Positions 1-10,566 are shown, numbered from the stretch's first letter. The stretch: 27,218 nucleotides of DNA from Zygnema cylindricum (GCA_037447655.1 JBBHKE010001469.1:1-27218); one strand, 5' to 3'. The notes: generated by a model not told the origin, from the letters alone. Numbers and translations: made by a program.

Positions 1-2063
1 AGTGAGGAATTAAGTCTAACCTAAGGAGAAATCAATGTAGAGTTAATGTATGAAAATTAATGTGAGTTTCATCTTTTGAAATATGTGATGTCTCTATCTA
101 TGTTCATGAGGATTTAATGTATGAGAGCTGGTTAATATTTGATGTGAGTTAAATTTGCTTCCTCATTGTAATTTGTCAATTTTCTGCGCATTCCGATTTG
201 TTATCGATCCTTTCATTATTCTCGCTCTGGGTTGCTTCCTGAGTGCGCCCCCTCCTACCGGGGGCTGGCAGCTCAAAGATAGGGAGGGAAGGAAAGGGCG
301 GGAGCGGGGAGGGAGGGAGAGAGGAAGAGAGTGTAAGGCGGGGTTGTGAGATAGGGAATTTCCAGGAGGATTTTAGGAAATCCGGATCCAGCTATAGGAG
401 GGGGCCGAGAGGCTAGAGAGCGAGGAGGAGGAGGGAGAACTGAGGAAGGGGGAGAAGAGGGAGGAGGGTGAGTTTGAGGGGGAAAAAGGAGGATCGGGGA
501 GGAGGAGGAAAAGGAGGAGGAGGGGAGGAAGGAGGATAGGGGTCCGAGAGAAGTCCCGAGTGAGGTAAAGAAGCTTTCGAGATTTTTTTTTTTTGGGGTG
601 GGAAAGATAATTTATTTCTTTGTTTGTTTGCAAGAAAAGGGAAGAAGCAGAAAGAGGGATACGACAGGGAGGGTTCGAACAAAAACTGCCTTTGTTTTTT
701 TGTCGGTTGTGAATTGAAGTGAGCTTTAAGCATTTTGGAAACCATAGCTAATTCGGAATTCTCAAAAAAAATAAAAAATAGTCAAGCCCAACTAAAGACA
801 AAAACATTATGTAAATCAGTTAAAACGGTTATAGGAATGTTTCCTTGAAATCAGTCGATCCCATCAATTCCCCTCCCTTCTCATCGATGTTGGCCCGCTT
901 TTATCCAGATAATAAAACAAAAAAGGGGAAAAGATAATAAAACAAATAATTGAAAAGAAAAAAGAGGAGAAGGACGGTTAGAGGAAATAAATAGAGGAGA
1001 GAGTCCGAGCCCTCTTTCCCTGCACCCTTCTAGGGGGGGGGGCGTTGTCATATAAAAAACGATTTTATAAGAAAATAAATATAACAAAAGACAAAAACAG
1101 AAAAAGAACTGTAACTTCTTTAGTTTTTCATTTTTTTAATGATTTTGATTTTACCCCACTTCCCCCACCCCCAACTTTGTGTGTCTCCCTCCACCCCTTC
1201 CCATTGGGGTAAATGGAGTAGGTATTCAGACATTTTATTGATTGTTTGTTTGTTTGTTTTCCTATGTGGAAGATTCCTAGGAGAGGCTTCACTCCAGTTT
1301 GAATGTGACAGGCATGGAAACTTTTTTCCACAAACTTTTTCAACGAATAAAAAGACCAAAAATTGTCAACTGATTGATTCGGTTTTGACATCAATACCAA
1401 AACTTTCGCAATTCTCCTTTTTGGTGGATTAAAATTGCATAGAGATGCATGTTATCTTTAATCAAAAACATACGAGGTTCTCTGCCCTAATCTTTTCTGT
1501 TTCCCTTCTCTCTTATCTTTCCCATCTCCCTTTCTCCCATTTGTTCGAAATACAACTTAGACAAAATAATATTTGCCTCTCCCCTAACATTTTTAGGGTA
1601 AATTTGTGAGAGATTTGAACAAAATATACACACTGACGGCTCTACATCACTAATGTTCTAGAATGTTGCATTAAAATACTGTTGATAAATGTTACTAATT
1701 ACATGGCAGGAGAACTACAAAAAACAAAATAATCCTAGTCTCAATCTATGTAAACCTATGGAATCAAGGAGTGTATTAACACCCTTTGCTTCCACGGACA
1801 TATGTTACAATTGTACTTCTACCAAACTACCAATTTATTCGTACCTTTTGCCTATAGAGACGTATATAACAATTGTACTTTTGCCAACCAAGTATTGAAG
1901 TTATAAACCATTTTAGATGAGTATTCAAGGGAAAGCAGCAATAGTACTAAACTTAACAGTTGTCCAAACAGCAGCCAAAAGGCTCCTAGTCGGGCAATCA
2001 AGTATTTCGACATTCATTGAAAACTAATGATAAAAACCATCGATATTTCAGCAACTGTCAACC
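1..2063. other. 3' flank of locus A, no supported gene
   Basis: No coding region here is convincing. The reading frames present are short and driven by purine-rich repeats. Positions about 280-540 are GA-rich low-complexity DNA. Positions about 360-690 align by eye with about 18940-19330 (shared blocks include the AGAAGTCCC/GGAGTCCCC-TGAGGTAA-AAGCTTT stretch and the CTTTGTTTGTTTG stretch), and about 1610-1670 resembles about 21085-21150. This is therefore the copy-A side of a duplicated 3' flank. Homopolymer A/T and G runs occur at about 583-600 and 1030-1045. Confidence 0.5.
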
Positions 2064-2555
2064 TTATATCCCTCCAACCTCGGTTATTTGAAACCCGTAC
2101 TTCTTCTGAAGCTTCCTTGCTTTCTCATTTGATGTTGTGGCCTCCTTCGCCAATGACATCACCTTCTCGAGGTCACTTCCCTTCAACGCGGTCTCTATTT
2201 CTTGCTGTTTTTCCAAAGCATGCGCTCGCAGACTTTCACAGAGAGCCATAACGGGTTCCCTCACTTTCTCTAATGCTTTGTCCACATCGACAGCCATTGT
2301 TTTGTTTTCCATTATTTTCATTTCCAGTACATCCAGCCCCATCTGTAGTTCTGCCTCCTTCTCTTTGTCTTCCTTCATAGCCTGCCCCAAAAGCTTCAGA
2401 TCATCGCCAAGGCGTGTGAGGTTTTCAAATTTTTGTAAGAACGCTGCTGACGCAAATTCTTGCTGCATTTTTGACACCTTTATTTTTGAAGTTTCTGCAC
2501 GCTCCTGAATATCCGCCAAATCCTGTCGAAGCTTCTCCTGTGCGACAAACAATAT
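2064..2555 (-). CDS. Locus A last exon: C-terminal coiled-coil region
   Basis: This exon follows an acceptor ending TTTCCAG (AG at 2557-2556) and opens in phase 0 with ILFVAQEKLRQD, running 163 codons to a TAA at 2064. The sequence is rich in E, K, L and Q, with heptad-like spacing over most of its length (for example KMQQEFASAAFLQKFENL and LEKVREPVMALCESL), so a long coiled coil is very likely. It probably mediates self-association or partner binding. Locus B has a close counterpart at 21790-21323 that stops eight residues after the shared QKKYGF-type ending is reached earlier: a CAA codon here is TAA there. The 253-bp intron separating it from the kinase exon is nearly the same length in locus B. 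I recognise no named domain. Confidence 0.7.
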   Translation of the reverse strand: MLFVAQEKLRQDLADIQERAETSKIKVSKMQQEFASAAFLQKFENLTRLGDDLKLLGQAMKEDKEKEAELQMGLDVLEMKIMENKTMAVDVDKALEKVREPVMALCESLRAHALEKQQEIETALKGSDLEKVMSLAKEATTSNEKARKLQKKYGFQITEVGGI

Positions 2556-2808
2556 CTGGAAAGCCAAAAGGGATAAGATTAGCTTGACTTCCAGGTGAGA
2601 ATAAATATTTTGCATACATTAAATTCCCTTCTATGTCCAAATATATTGCCTGAATAGCGAGAAGGAAAATGAATATTCTACGAAGCAATGCTGATGAGAT
2701 CTTGGGAAGAGATTCTGGTTTTCATGGCTTACAACGCAAAAAATTCCATCAGAACACGTAATACTACTTCCATACCCTTTGACGACCCTCTACAACTAAA
2801 AATCTTAC
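2556..2808 (-). other. Locus A K-CC intron
   Basis: This is a predicted 253-bp intron with donor GTAAGATT at 2808 and acceptor TTTCCAG ending at 2556. The same donor and acceptor occur in locus B (22048-21791, 258 bp). Frame opening and homology to the neighbouring exons both stop at these sites. Confidence 0.65.
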
Positions 2809-3972
2809 CTGGAGCTCGGCCTTCAATCTCGAAGATTCCTCCGACAGATATTTAAGTTGTTCATCAGTTTCCCTTTCCTCTTCTGCCAGCTGAGAACACT
2901 CGCCAACTTCACCAGACTCCAGGGGGTCAAATTCTCCATGGGTTGAGATGTCTGACTTCTCAAGGTCTTTCTTGCTGGCCAAACATTCCAGTTCCTCTAA
3001 AACAAACAGGAAGTCATCGAGATTGGGCCGATATTCCCACTGACTCTCCAAACATCGAAGCAGAAACCCCACAGTATTCTGTAGAGCCACTTTTGGCATC
3101 GCAGAGCTCCTTGGATCCAATCTTAAACAGAAATGTTCAACAATATCATTAAAAGCATCAGGATCCTCCTCCCATCGGCTGCCCTATTGAGCAACAAGAG
3201 ACTCTCGACTTTCTGTGCTGCTGCTACTTTGTTTCGTCAAAATCTCGACAGTGGTACTATAGTCCACGAAAGATTCCATTCTCGATTTAAAATTAGCGCT
3301 TAGTTGCTTTTCATGTTGACCTAGAAAGTTGTGAACATCTCGGATATGCTTCATCCCTGTCAGCAATTGCAGAATAATGAGACCAAGTGCATAGGTGTCC
3401 GAATAAGGACCCACAAGTCCAGTTTTTACTGTGTAAGGATCCATATAGCCGAAAGTGCCTTGCATACCGGACATATTCACCTGGCTGCCCTCACACAGTT
3501 TGGCCAAACCCATATCACATATTTTGCTTCTTTTACCGTCATCGAGAAGAACATTAACCGGTTTCAAGTCTCGATGCACCACTCCTCGACTGTGCATGTA
3601 TGCGACAGCAGATGCCATTTCTCGACAGATTCGCACTTTGTCCTCCCAAGTCAAGGAACCTCCCGTTTCTTGAAGGTAGTCTTGGAGGCTGCCTCCTGAC
3701 ATGTACTCACTCACTAGACAGGGTCCACTAAGTTCAAAACCAATCAAAGACAAGATATGCGGGTGTCTGAGCTTGTTGAGAAGCAGGATTTCTTGTTCGA
3801 AGTTCTTACTTGCTTTTCCAGGGAGGAGCCTTTTCACGGCTACACCCAATCCCTTATGACGCCCCTTAAAAACTTCACCGAAGCCTCCCTTGCCTATCCT
3901 GTTTAAAGGAGAGAAGTTGGCAGTTGCGACTTCAATTTCTTCTGCAGTGATGCGCCAAATGTCGCTACCATC
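2809..3972 (-). pseudogene. Locus A kinase exon: plant RLCK-type Ser/Thr kinase domain, interrupted by a TAG
   Basis: From an acceptor ending TTATTGCAG, this exon encodes 388 codons. All main kinase motifs are visible: glycine loop GKGGFG at residues 27-32, VAVK lysine at 47, HRDLKPVN at 133-140, CDMGLAK (DMG in place of DFG) at 152-158, activation segment GTFGYMDP at 172-179, and subdomain IX SDTYALGLIILQ at 191-202. The GTFGYMDP...GPYSDTYALG pattern and the tail CLRLDPRSSAMP followed by ELECLASKK resemble the kinase-plus-tail part of plant U-box (RLCK-IX) kinases. The exon ends ...KAELQ at donor GTAAGA. Codon 263 (3186-3184) is TAG, where locus B has serine in VDPSDSRW. It lies after the catalytic core, so a truncated but catalytically plausible kinase could still be made, without the tail or coiled coil. 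An ATG at 4014 is open into this exon and could be an alternative start. Confidence 0.75.
3184..3186 (-). other. In-frame TAG stop in locus A kinase exon
   Basis: The minus-strand codon is TAG in the context V-A-Q-stop-G-S-R-W. The paralogue at about 22410-22432 reads V-D-P-S-D-S-R-W in the same frame. Sequence on both sides stays homologous and in frame, so this is a nonsense change rather than the natural end of the protein. Base error or stop readthrough cannot be excluded. Confidence 0.8.
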
Positions 3973-4549
3973 CTGCAATAACGGCGAGTCAGGTTTTAAG
4001 TTTTTGACTCTCATACGTCATTTAAACGCATGTGGCTGGTGGCATTACATGCAAAGATGATTAAACCATGACAAGAAAAAAATACACCAAGCTGTAATGG
4101 CCAGTACGCAGAGAAAAATAAATATTTCCAAAGGATGCCTAAAGCTGACACACATTCATCAACAATTAGGAAATTCAAATTCATAAGTTTTTAACGAGTG
4201 CAGACTAAGTTGTTCTTCAAACTCCATTTGATCTAATCTACAAAACAAATCCTCTCAAAAACATTTCCCTTGTATCAATAGAAAAGACAACAGAAGCATT
4301 AAGAAAGGTGTAAGTAGAACCCTATCCTCTAAATGCATCAAGTCCTCGGACGAAAAGAGAGGAGATAACGTCGTATGATGCAACAAGACAAATCAAAGCA
4401 AAAAAGAAAAAAATGTGATTAGATGTGGCAATGCCATGAAAATGTGGATAGCGAGACATTGCGACAAAACTTGACAAAAGACAATGTTGTCATAATAAGA
4501 CAAGCAAACGCTCCATGATACGAAAAGAATGAGACGTGTGACAACGAAC

Positions 4550-5445
4550 AAAACCTTGCCCCGCTCCCACTCCCTCTCCCTCTCCGTCTCCCTCGCGCTC
4601 TCCCTCCCTCTCCACCTCTCCCTCACCCTTCCTATTTTCCTCATGCCCTCTCTCACTCCCACCCCTTGTCCCTCTCTCTCTCCCTCTCCCTCTCTCCCTC
4701 GTCCTATCTCCGCCTCTCTCCCTCTCCTCCCCTCTCCCTCTCCATCTTCATTTCTCTCATCCTCCCTCTCTTCCACTCTCTCTCCCTCTCCCCCTCTTTC
4801 CTCCCTGCCTCTCTCTCTTTCTCCCTCTGCCTCTCCCTCTCTCCCTCTCTCCCTCCCTCTCCCTTCTCTCGTTTGCTCTTCCCATCTTTTCCCTCTCACT
4901 CATCTCAACCTATCCATCCCCCTCCCCCTCCCCCTCTCCCTCCCCTCGTCCTCGCCCTCTTCCTCTCTCTCCATCTCCCGCTTTCACTCCCTCATTCTAT
5001 CCATCGCCATCTCACTCTCCCTTTCAAATTCCCACTCCCTCTCCCTCTCCAATTCCCGCTCCCTCCTCCTCCCCCTCTCCCTCACCTTCCCCATCTCAGT
5101 CTCCCTTTTACTCTCCCTCTCTCTTTCCCCCTATCGCTCCTCCCCCTGCTCCCTCTCCAACTCCCTCGCCCACTCCCTCGCCGTCACCATCTTCCCCTAT
5201 CTCTTCCTCCCCCTCTCCCTATCCCTCTCCTTTCCCTTCTCCTCCTCCTTCCGCCTCCCTCCCCCTCCCTCTCACTCCCCCGCTCACTCTCTCTCTCCCC
5301 CTCACTATCCCTCTCCTCCTCTCCCTCTCCCTCTCCCCCCGCCTCTCCATCTCCCTATCACTCTCCCTCTCCCTCTCCCTCTCCCTCTCCCTCTCCCTCT
5401 CCCTCCCTTCCTCCTCTCCCTCTCCCTGTCCCTCTCCCTCCTCTA
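4550..5445. repeat. About 900-bp polypyrimidine (CCCTCT-like) low-complexity tract
   Basis: The plus strand is almost wholly C and T for about 900 bases, mixing CTCCCT, CTCTCC and CCTCCT units, with a perfect CTCCCT hexamer array at about 5361-5404. In the sense direction of locus A it is purine-rich and intronic. Such homopurine-homopyrimidine mirror-like tracts can form triplex (H-) DNA; that is a family-level expectation, not something observed here. Confidence 0.9.
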
Positions 5446-6088
5446 ACAACGTGAAAAAATCAATAACAATTTCACTCTCTAACAATCCTTTGAAATACAC
5501 ATTAGGGAAAACGTCCAGAGTGATAATAAACATGCACCAATTAACAGTTTTTAAGGAGAAATCATTTTTCAAATTGAAAACAAATTTTAACACTCGATCC
5601 GTCACTTTTGTTGACTCTTATTCACTATGAAATATTGAGTTTCCATGCGAAGGGGAGGGGAAAGGGGAAGGGCAGGGGTAGGGAGAGTTAGAGATGGAGA
5701 GGGAGAGGAAGGGAGAGGGAGCGGACGAGAGAGAAGTAGAGGGAGGGAGAAGCAAGCAGAAGGTTCCAAGGGAGTCGTAATGCACCATTGAACAATTTTT
5801 AAATTCCTCGTCTCTCAAAATTCTTGCTGAAATTGAGAATTAATTTTGATTAATAGCGTCATATTTGCACAAATATTTCTGACAGCTTTTTTTGACTTTT
5901 CTTTTTTTCTTTTAAATTATATTTTTTTGTCATCTCTTTTGGTTGAGGCATTCTTGAGAGGGGGGCCTGCTGCTTGCTTGCCGGAGCTCAAACTTCAAAC
6001 CTTGCCTCCCCCCGCCCCCAAGAAGTTGCTTCCTGACTGGTGTGACACCTTTAGAATGTGGATAGCACTTCACATTCTCTTTGCATTC

Positions 6089-6206
6089 TTATCCTCCTAT
6101 TACTTTAGAATAATTCTGTACTAGACAGCAACACAGGTTCCCATAGGTCATTTTCCACACAGAAGGCACAACCATATACCCACTAGAAAGGAGGAGGTTG
6201 CTGAGG

Positions 6207-6297
<91 letters not shown>

Positions 6298-6307
6298 GAT
6301 GCCTTAC
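6089..6307 (-). other. Intron 5' part that stays open after the P1 exon (possible retained-intron tail)
   Basis: Without splicing at 6307, the P1 frame continues through the (CT)n tract as serine-leucine repeats and then into a short sequence containing SSGYMVVPSVWKMT and GNLCCCL, ending VIGG-stop at 6089. The upstream P1 module has the same extension (9321-9172: SSGYVVVPPLWKMT, GNLCCCL, VIGG-stop), but the locus B frame is shifted. Use as coding sequence is doubtful; splicing is more likely. Confidence 0.25.
6208..6299. repeat. (GA)n/(CT)n microsatellite at the P1 splice donor
   Basis: A nearly pure GA dinucleotide tract on the plus strand sits immediately inside the intron after the P1 donor GTAAGGCATCCTCTC. 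The equivalent places in the other two P1 modules (about 9294-9311 and 24168-24185) hold only short GA-rich stretches, so this copy has expanded. Confidence 0.95.
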
Positions 6308-7105
6308 CTTATCCATTGCCACTGCCAGTTTATCGATGCGGCCCATCTCTTTTGCCACTGTCTCCATGAACAGATCAGCTTTGTCATTACTCCGAAATTC
6401 CAAACATTCTGCAGTGAGTCGAGTGAGTCCTTCAATCACATCGTTCGGCCATTCTTTCACACGAGGGTCGAGCTTAACTTTCAGATCAGCTTGTGACTTG
6501 GCATCGTTCTCCCAAAATTTGGTATCAGCCAGTGAGTCTCCAGTCAGCATCTCTTGTAGCATCCTTCCGAAAGAAAGACAGCCGTCACCGAAACTTGACT
6601 GGTTTCGAACGTGAATAATCTTACTGTTGTCGTTGTCATCAAAAAATATTGCTTCAGATGCAATCCACCCTGAGATACCTTGTCTACTAAGGTACCGCGC
6701 TGCAAGCGCTACTTGGTTCGCTATCCGACAACAATCCTGCCATCCCAAACCTTGCTTTATCCTATCCTTCAAGCTCCCTCCCTTTCCCCCCTTCACCACA
6801 ATGCTTCCACTGTCGCGACACCAGCCTATTACCTTCGCCACGTAGGGATGACTGACACTTTGCATCCGCCATGCCATTTCTGCCACATCGGGGAAATCGT
6901 CATAGTCGTCAGGTCCCAAATCAAGGTTGGGTTTCAGTACAAAGATCACTACGGGTTTGCCCTCCAATGTCCCCCTGCATGTAGATGTCCACCTTCCATC
7001 TTCCGGTGTCCGTCCACCTTTGGCATCCTCCACTTGTTTCTGAGAGAGTGTACGGATGCCTCTGAGGCCATCTTCCATCTGCACAGTGGTGGGCCCCACA
7101 TGCAT
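6308..7105 (-). CDS. Locus A P1 exon, kinase-proximal copy: pseudokinase-like module
   Basis: This is a 266-codon exon if the outer acceptor (TCTGACAG before 7105) is used, or nine codons shorter from the inner acceptor (CTGTGCAG before 7078). It resembles a plant kinase fold with catalytic motifs lost. A conserved block HPYVAKVIGWC matches the kinase HPH-I-LIGFE region of the K exon; GGSLKDRI corresponds to GGSLQDYL and QVALAARYL to EMASAVAYM. Where HRDLKPxNVLLDD should be, it reads SGWIASEAIFFDD, and no DFG-like motif follows. The strand-3 segment KPVVIFVLKP lacks the usual VAVK pattern. The tail ECLEF...METVAKEM resembles the RLCK tail. It is most probably a non-catalytic regulatory or scaffold module. 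It is closest to the locus B P1 exon (24974-24195), for example in NDNSKIIH versus NDNCKIIH. Confidence 0.65.
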
Positions 7106-7687
7106 CTGTCAGACCGGTGGTTGGGTGTTGGGTGGGTGGGTGGGTGGGTGGGGAGAGAGGGGGACAGGGGTGGGCAGAAAAGAGATGGAGAGGGGCATAA
7201 TGACTTAATGAGACTATCAGGTGTTTTTGCAAAGTTACTCTCCCTCAAAAACTTGATTTCATCATATCTTATTATAGTATCGTACCATTCGTTTCGGATT
7301 TTAGATTGAACTCATGATTTCACATCAATCTCATTTGTTTAAAACGAACTAAATCTGAACTTCCATTTGCAAATGTTATCTGTACGGCAATCACATTTTC
7401 CGGCAATCAATTTCTACATATCAAACTGTCAAAACATCCAAAAAACTTAGAAAAAAAAAAACCAAGAAAATGAACCATGTAGAAGTGGAAAAACCTAGAA
7501 AGAAACCAAAAAGGTAAAATACTGGAAAACAATAGTTTTCCATCAATCTACTAATAATCTTTTGGGTAAAATGGAAAATAAATTCAAAGGTGCTTCACTT
7601 AAAAAAAGACAAGGACATCACACTACTCGCGGTTGAGGTGGTGGTGGGGGGGGAGAGAGGAGAGGGGGGAGAGAGGGCACGCCTGAC
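7106..7687 (-). other. Locus A P2-P1 intron (inner pair)
   Basis: A 582-bp predicted intron from donor GTCAGGCG (7687) to the acceptor at 7106. It contains a GGGT repeat next to the acceptor and a GTGGTGGTGG/GA-rich stretch near the donor. About 7220-7480 is clearly homologous to about 10195-10400 and 25085-25330. No exon seen. Confidence 0.55.
7122..7153 (+). repeat. (TGGG)n tract beside P1 acceptor, inner copy A
   Basis: The plus strand reads GGGTGGGTGGGTGGG, a sequence class able to form a parallel G-quadruplex. On the sense (minus) strand it is CCCACCC-type pyrimidine-rich DNA directly upstream of the splice acceptor. The same arrangement recurs at 10107-10140 and 24982-25026. Confidence 0.9.
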
Positions 7688-8362
7688 CTTCTCGTTGCCT
7701 TTTTTGACAATGTGGGCAATTTTCGCTTCAATTTCCTCCATCGATGGGGGATCTGTGCTTCCACACGTGTCAGCTAGTTGATCGAGTTCTATCAGTGCAG
7801 AAGATCCTGCCTTGAGATAGTCGTTGAGATCATCTGCAGAGATGGCATTGGAACGTCGCAAAGGAGCCTCCACCACTTCTTTCAAAAAGGTTCCAAAACT
7901 GAGAGCTGCACTGTCGGATTGACCGGGGATGTAGACAAGTTTGAGGGTGTCCTTTTTAGAAAATAATACAAGTTGAGGATCTATTCTCACACCACCACTT
8001 TGGGTGGCCAAATAAGCAGCAGCAGATGCCAACTCTTGTGCTATCCGACAGCATTCGCGCCATTGCAGTGCACAATAAATCATTCTCTCTCGTATTTCTT
8101 CTCCTCCTTCCACCACGATGCTTCTCCTGTCGCGACACCAGCCTATGACCTTCGCCACGTGGGGATGGCTGACACTCAGCATCTGCCGCGCCACGTCTTC
8201 CACATTGTGGTAAGGTCCCAAAACATGGACAATCACATTCAAACGTTCGTCCCCTAACCTCTTCTTGTAGACTTCCCAAGGCGCCTCACACAGTTGGTTA
8301 GAGTAGGTGCACCCCACGTCTATGGGACAGAGAGTGCGCAGGGCTCTGAGCGGGGTTTCCTC
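7688..8362 (-). CDS. Locus A P2 exon, inner copy: pseudokinase-like module
   Basis: A 225-codon internal exon from acceptor CCCTCAG (AG at 8364-8363) to donor GTCAGGCG. It opens EETPLRALRTL, matching the start of the modules in the first exons of loci A and B. A shared core HPHVAKVIGWC, WRECCRIAQELASAAAYL and the position normally held by HRD (here GGVRIDPQLVLF) mark it as kinase-derived but catalytically dead; there is no glycine loop, VAVK lysine or DFG. The C-terminal half carries NAISADDLNDYLKAG and ALIELDQLADTC, which are almost invariant among the three P2 copies. Unlike the other two P2 exons it has no initiator ATG and must be an internal exon if used. Confidence 0.6.
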
Positions 8363-9321
8363 CTGAGGGAGTCAGGGAGAGTGAGAGAGGGGAGAGGTGG
8401 TGAGGGAGGGAGGGGGAGAGAGTGAGAGGGATAGAGGGAGAGTGGGTGAGCGATTCGGAGTGGCAGAGGGGGAACGATGGGGTGGAAGAAAGGGGGGGAG
8501 GGGGTGAGGGAGTCGGGTAATATGAGGTGAGAGAGAGGGGAGAGGAGAGGGGGAGAAAGGGAGAGGGGGAGAAAGGGTGAGGGGGAGAGGGGTAAAAGAG
8601 GGTGGGTGAGCGAGTGGGAGGTGGAGAGGGGGAACGAGGGGGAGGGGGGGGGGGGGGGGAGGGGGTAAGGGAGTGAGGGAGAGTGAGACAGTGAGGGAGA
8701 AGGGAGGCGGAAAGGAGGGGAGCGAGAGGGGACAGGGGAGATAGGAAGGGGGAAGAGGAAGGGGAGGGGTAGGGAGAGAGGAGACGGAGAGGGAGAGGAA
8801 AGGAGAGGAAGAGGACGAGATAGAGGTAGAGGGAGAGGGAGAGGGAGAAGCAAAAAATTCATAGTGGATCATTCAATAACTTCTTATTTTATTATATCGC
8901 AAAATTCTTGGTAAAATTGAAAATCAATTTTGACAAATGGCGTCATATTTCCACAACTTTTATCGGCTTCTCTTTTTGTCCCGTAAATTATGTTTTTTGT
9001 CATCCCTTTTGGTGGAGGGAGGGGGCCTGCTGCTTGCTTGCCGGAGCTCAGACTTCAAAACTCCCTTTGCCTCTCCCCTCCCTCCCCCCCAGCCCCCAAA
9101 AAGTTGCTTTCCGACTAGTGTTGACACCATTACAATGTGGATAACATTTCTCACATCTCTGCTCTGTATTCTTATCCTCCTATTACCAAATTAAATTTCT
9201 GTATTAGACAGCAACACAGGTTCCCACAGGTCATTTTCCACAAAGGTGGCACAACCACATACCCACTAGAGGGGAGGAAGGGGAGTGAGGGGAAGAGAGA
9301 GAGAGAAAGAGGATGCCTTAC
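8363..9321 (-). other. Locus A intron between the two P2-P1 pairs
   Basis: A predicted intron from P1 donor GTAAGGC (9321) to acceptor CCCTCAG (8363). The 8370-8860 stretch is GA-rich on plus, so on the sense strand about 480 bases of polypyrimidine run straight into the acceptor, an extreme version of a splice polypyrimidine tract. Positions about 8860-9290 repeat the sequence seen at 5800-6190 and 23730-24160 (GCCTGCTGCTTGCTTGCC and flanks). Confidence 0.55.
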
Positions 9322-10098
9322 CTGATCCATCCCCACAGCTAGTTTACTGATGCGGTCCATCTCTTCTGCCACTGTTTCCATGGACATATACAGTTCGTCC
9401 TGTCCTGAAAATCCCAAACACTTTTCAGCTAGTCGAGTGAATTCTTCAGTCACATCATTCGACCATTCTTCCACACGATGGTCGGCCTTCACTTTCAGAT
9501 AAGCTTGTGAGGAGACATCTCTCTCCGTTAATTGTCCTATGAGAATTTCTCTTAGCATCTCGCCAAAAGTAAGACAATCGGTACCGAGTTTTGAAAAGAT
9601 TGGAAAATGAACAACCTTGCTGTGCTCTTTGTCATCAAAAAATATTGCTTCAGAATGTATAAACATAACAATATCTTTTTTGCTAAGGTGCAGCGCTGCA
9701 AGCGCTACCTGGTTTGCTATCCGACAACGATCCTCCCAACACAAACCTTTCTCTATCCTATCCTTTAAGCTTCCTCCCGTTCCCCCCTCCACCACAATAC
9801 TTCTACTGTCTTCACACCAGCCTATGACCTTCGCCACGTTGGGATGGCTGACACTCTGCATGCATGCAATGTCTCCCACATCGTAGCTGTCAGGTAGTTG
9901 AAGGACCACCACGGGTGTGCCCTCCAACGACCCCTTGCAGAAAGATATGGTGCTTAGAACATGGTGCTTATAAGAAGCAGGACATGATACATTTATAGCA
10001 TGATTACCACGTTTGGCGTCCTCCACTTGTTTCTGAGAGAGTGTACGGATGCCTCTGAGGATATCTTCCATCTGCACAATGGTGGAATCCACACGCAT
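9322..10098 (-). CDS. Locus A P1 exon, upstream copy: pseudokinase-like module
   Basis: A 259-codon exon, phase 0 at both ends, with donor GTAAGGC. It has the P1 opening LRGIRTLSQKQVEDAK, then a divergent segment, then LEGTPVVV, HPNVAKVIGWCEDSRSIVV and GGSLKDRIEKGL. The catalytic loop position reads FIHSEAIFFDD, keeping only a trace of HRD-type sequence, and DFG is replaced by HFPIFSK. It is catalytically dead by motif and probably regulatory. Residues after LSQKQVEDAK differ strongly from the inner copy, so this N-terminal part (about residues 27-55) evolves quickly or came from a different splice boundary. Confidence 0.65.
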
Positions 10099-10566
10099 CT
10101 GTCAGCTGGGTGGGTGGGTGGATGGGTGGGTGGTGTGGGGAAAGAGGGAAGGTGGTGGGTGGGAAAGAGATGTCGAGGGGCATAATGAGACTAGTAAGTG
10201 TTTTCGCAAAGTTACTCTCCCTCAAAAATTTGATTTCATCATATCGTGTCTTTTGTTTTGGATATTAAATTGAACTCACGCTTTGGCATCAATCTCATTT
10301 GTGTCAAGATCAAACTAAGTCTAAACTGCCATTTGCAAATGTTTTTTGAACGGCTTACACACCAAACTGTCTGAAAAATCCATAAAACTCAGGAAAAAAA
10401 AAAAAACAAGAAAAGTGGAACGCCCAGAAAGAAACCAAAAAAGAATGCTGACAAACAATACTATTCGATCTAATCATAATATTTTGGTTAAAATGGAAAA
10501 GAGATTTCCAAAGGTTGTCTTCACATAAAAAGCGATAAGGAGAGGAGGAGAGAGGGCACGCCTGAC
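10099..10566 (-). other. Locus A P2-P1 intron (outer pair)
   Basis: A 468-bp predicted intron with donor GTCAGGCG and an acceptor preceded by CCCACCC repeats. It is homologous by eye to 7106-7687 and 24975-25562 (for example the CGCAAAG-TACTCTC block and the CATTTGCAAATGTT block). No exon seen. Confidence 0.55.
10107..10140 (+). repeat. (TGGG)n tract beside P1 acceptor, outer copy A
   Basis: GGGTGGGTGGGTGGATGGGTGGG on plus, in the same position relative to the P1 acceptor as at 7122-7153. A G-quadruplex is possible on plus, and the strand forms the splice pyrimidine tract on minus. Confidence 0.85.

Larger units (their letters stand above)
3973..6307 (-). other. Locus A P1-K intron (about 2.3 kb) with a locus-specific insertion
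   Basis: This predicted intron lies between the P1 donor (GTAAGGCATCC, from 6307) and the kinase acceptor (TTATTGCAG). Its kinase-proximal part (about 3973-4330) is very similar to 23218-23575 in locus B, and its P1-proximal part (about 5640-6300) is similar to 23590-24194. The middle, about 4335-5645, has no counterpart in locus B and includes the long polypyrimidine tract. I see no convincing exon in it. Open frames of up to about 300 codons there are only the repeat read in several frames. Confidence 0.5.

Noticed and set aside
4529-5454. Two long overlapping plus-strand open frames (262 and 305 codons)
   Set aside because: They consist only of Ser, Leu, Pro and Phe from reading CCCTCT-type repeat in different frames, with no domain and no counterpart in locus B.
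8320-8872. Minus-strand Ser/Pro/Leu-rich frames of 166 and 180 codons
   Set aside because: They are repeat-driven frames within a predicted intron, open in two frames at once.
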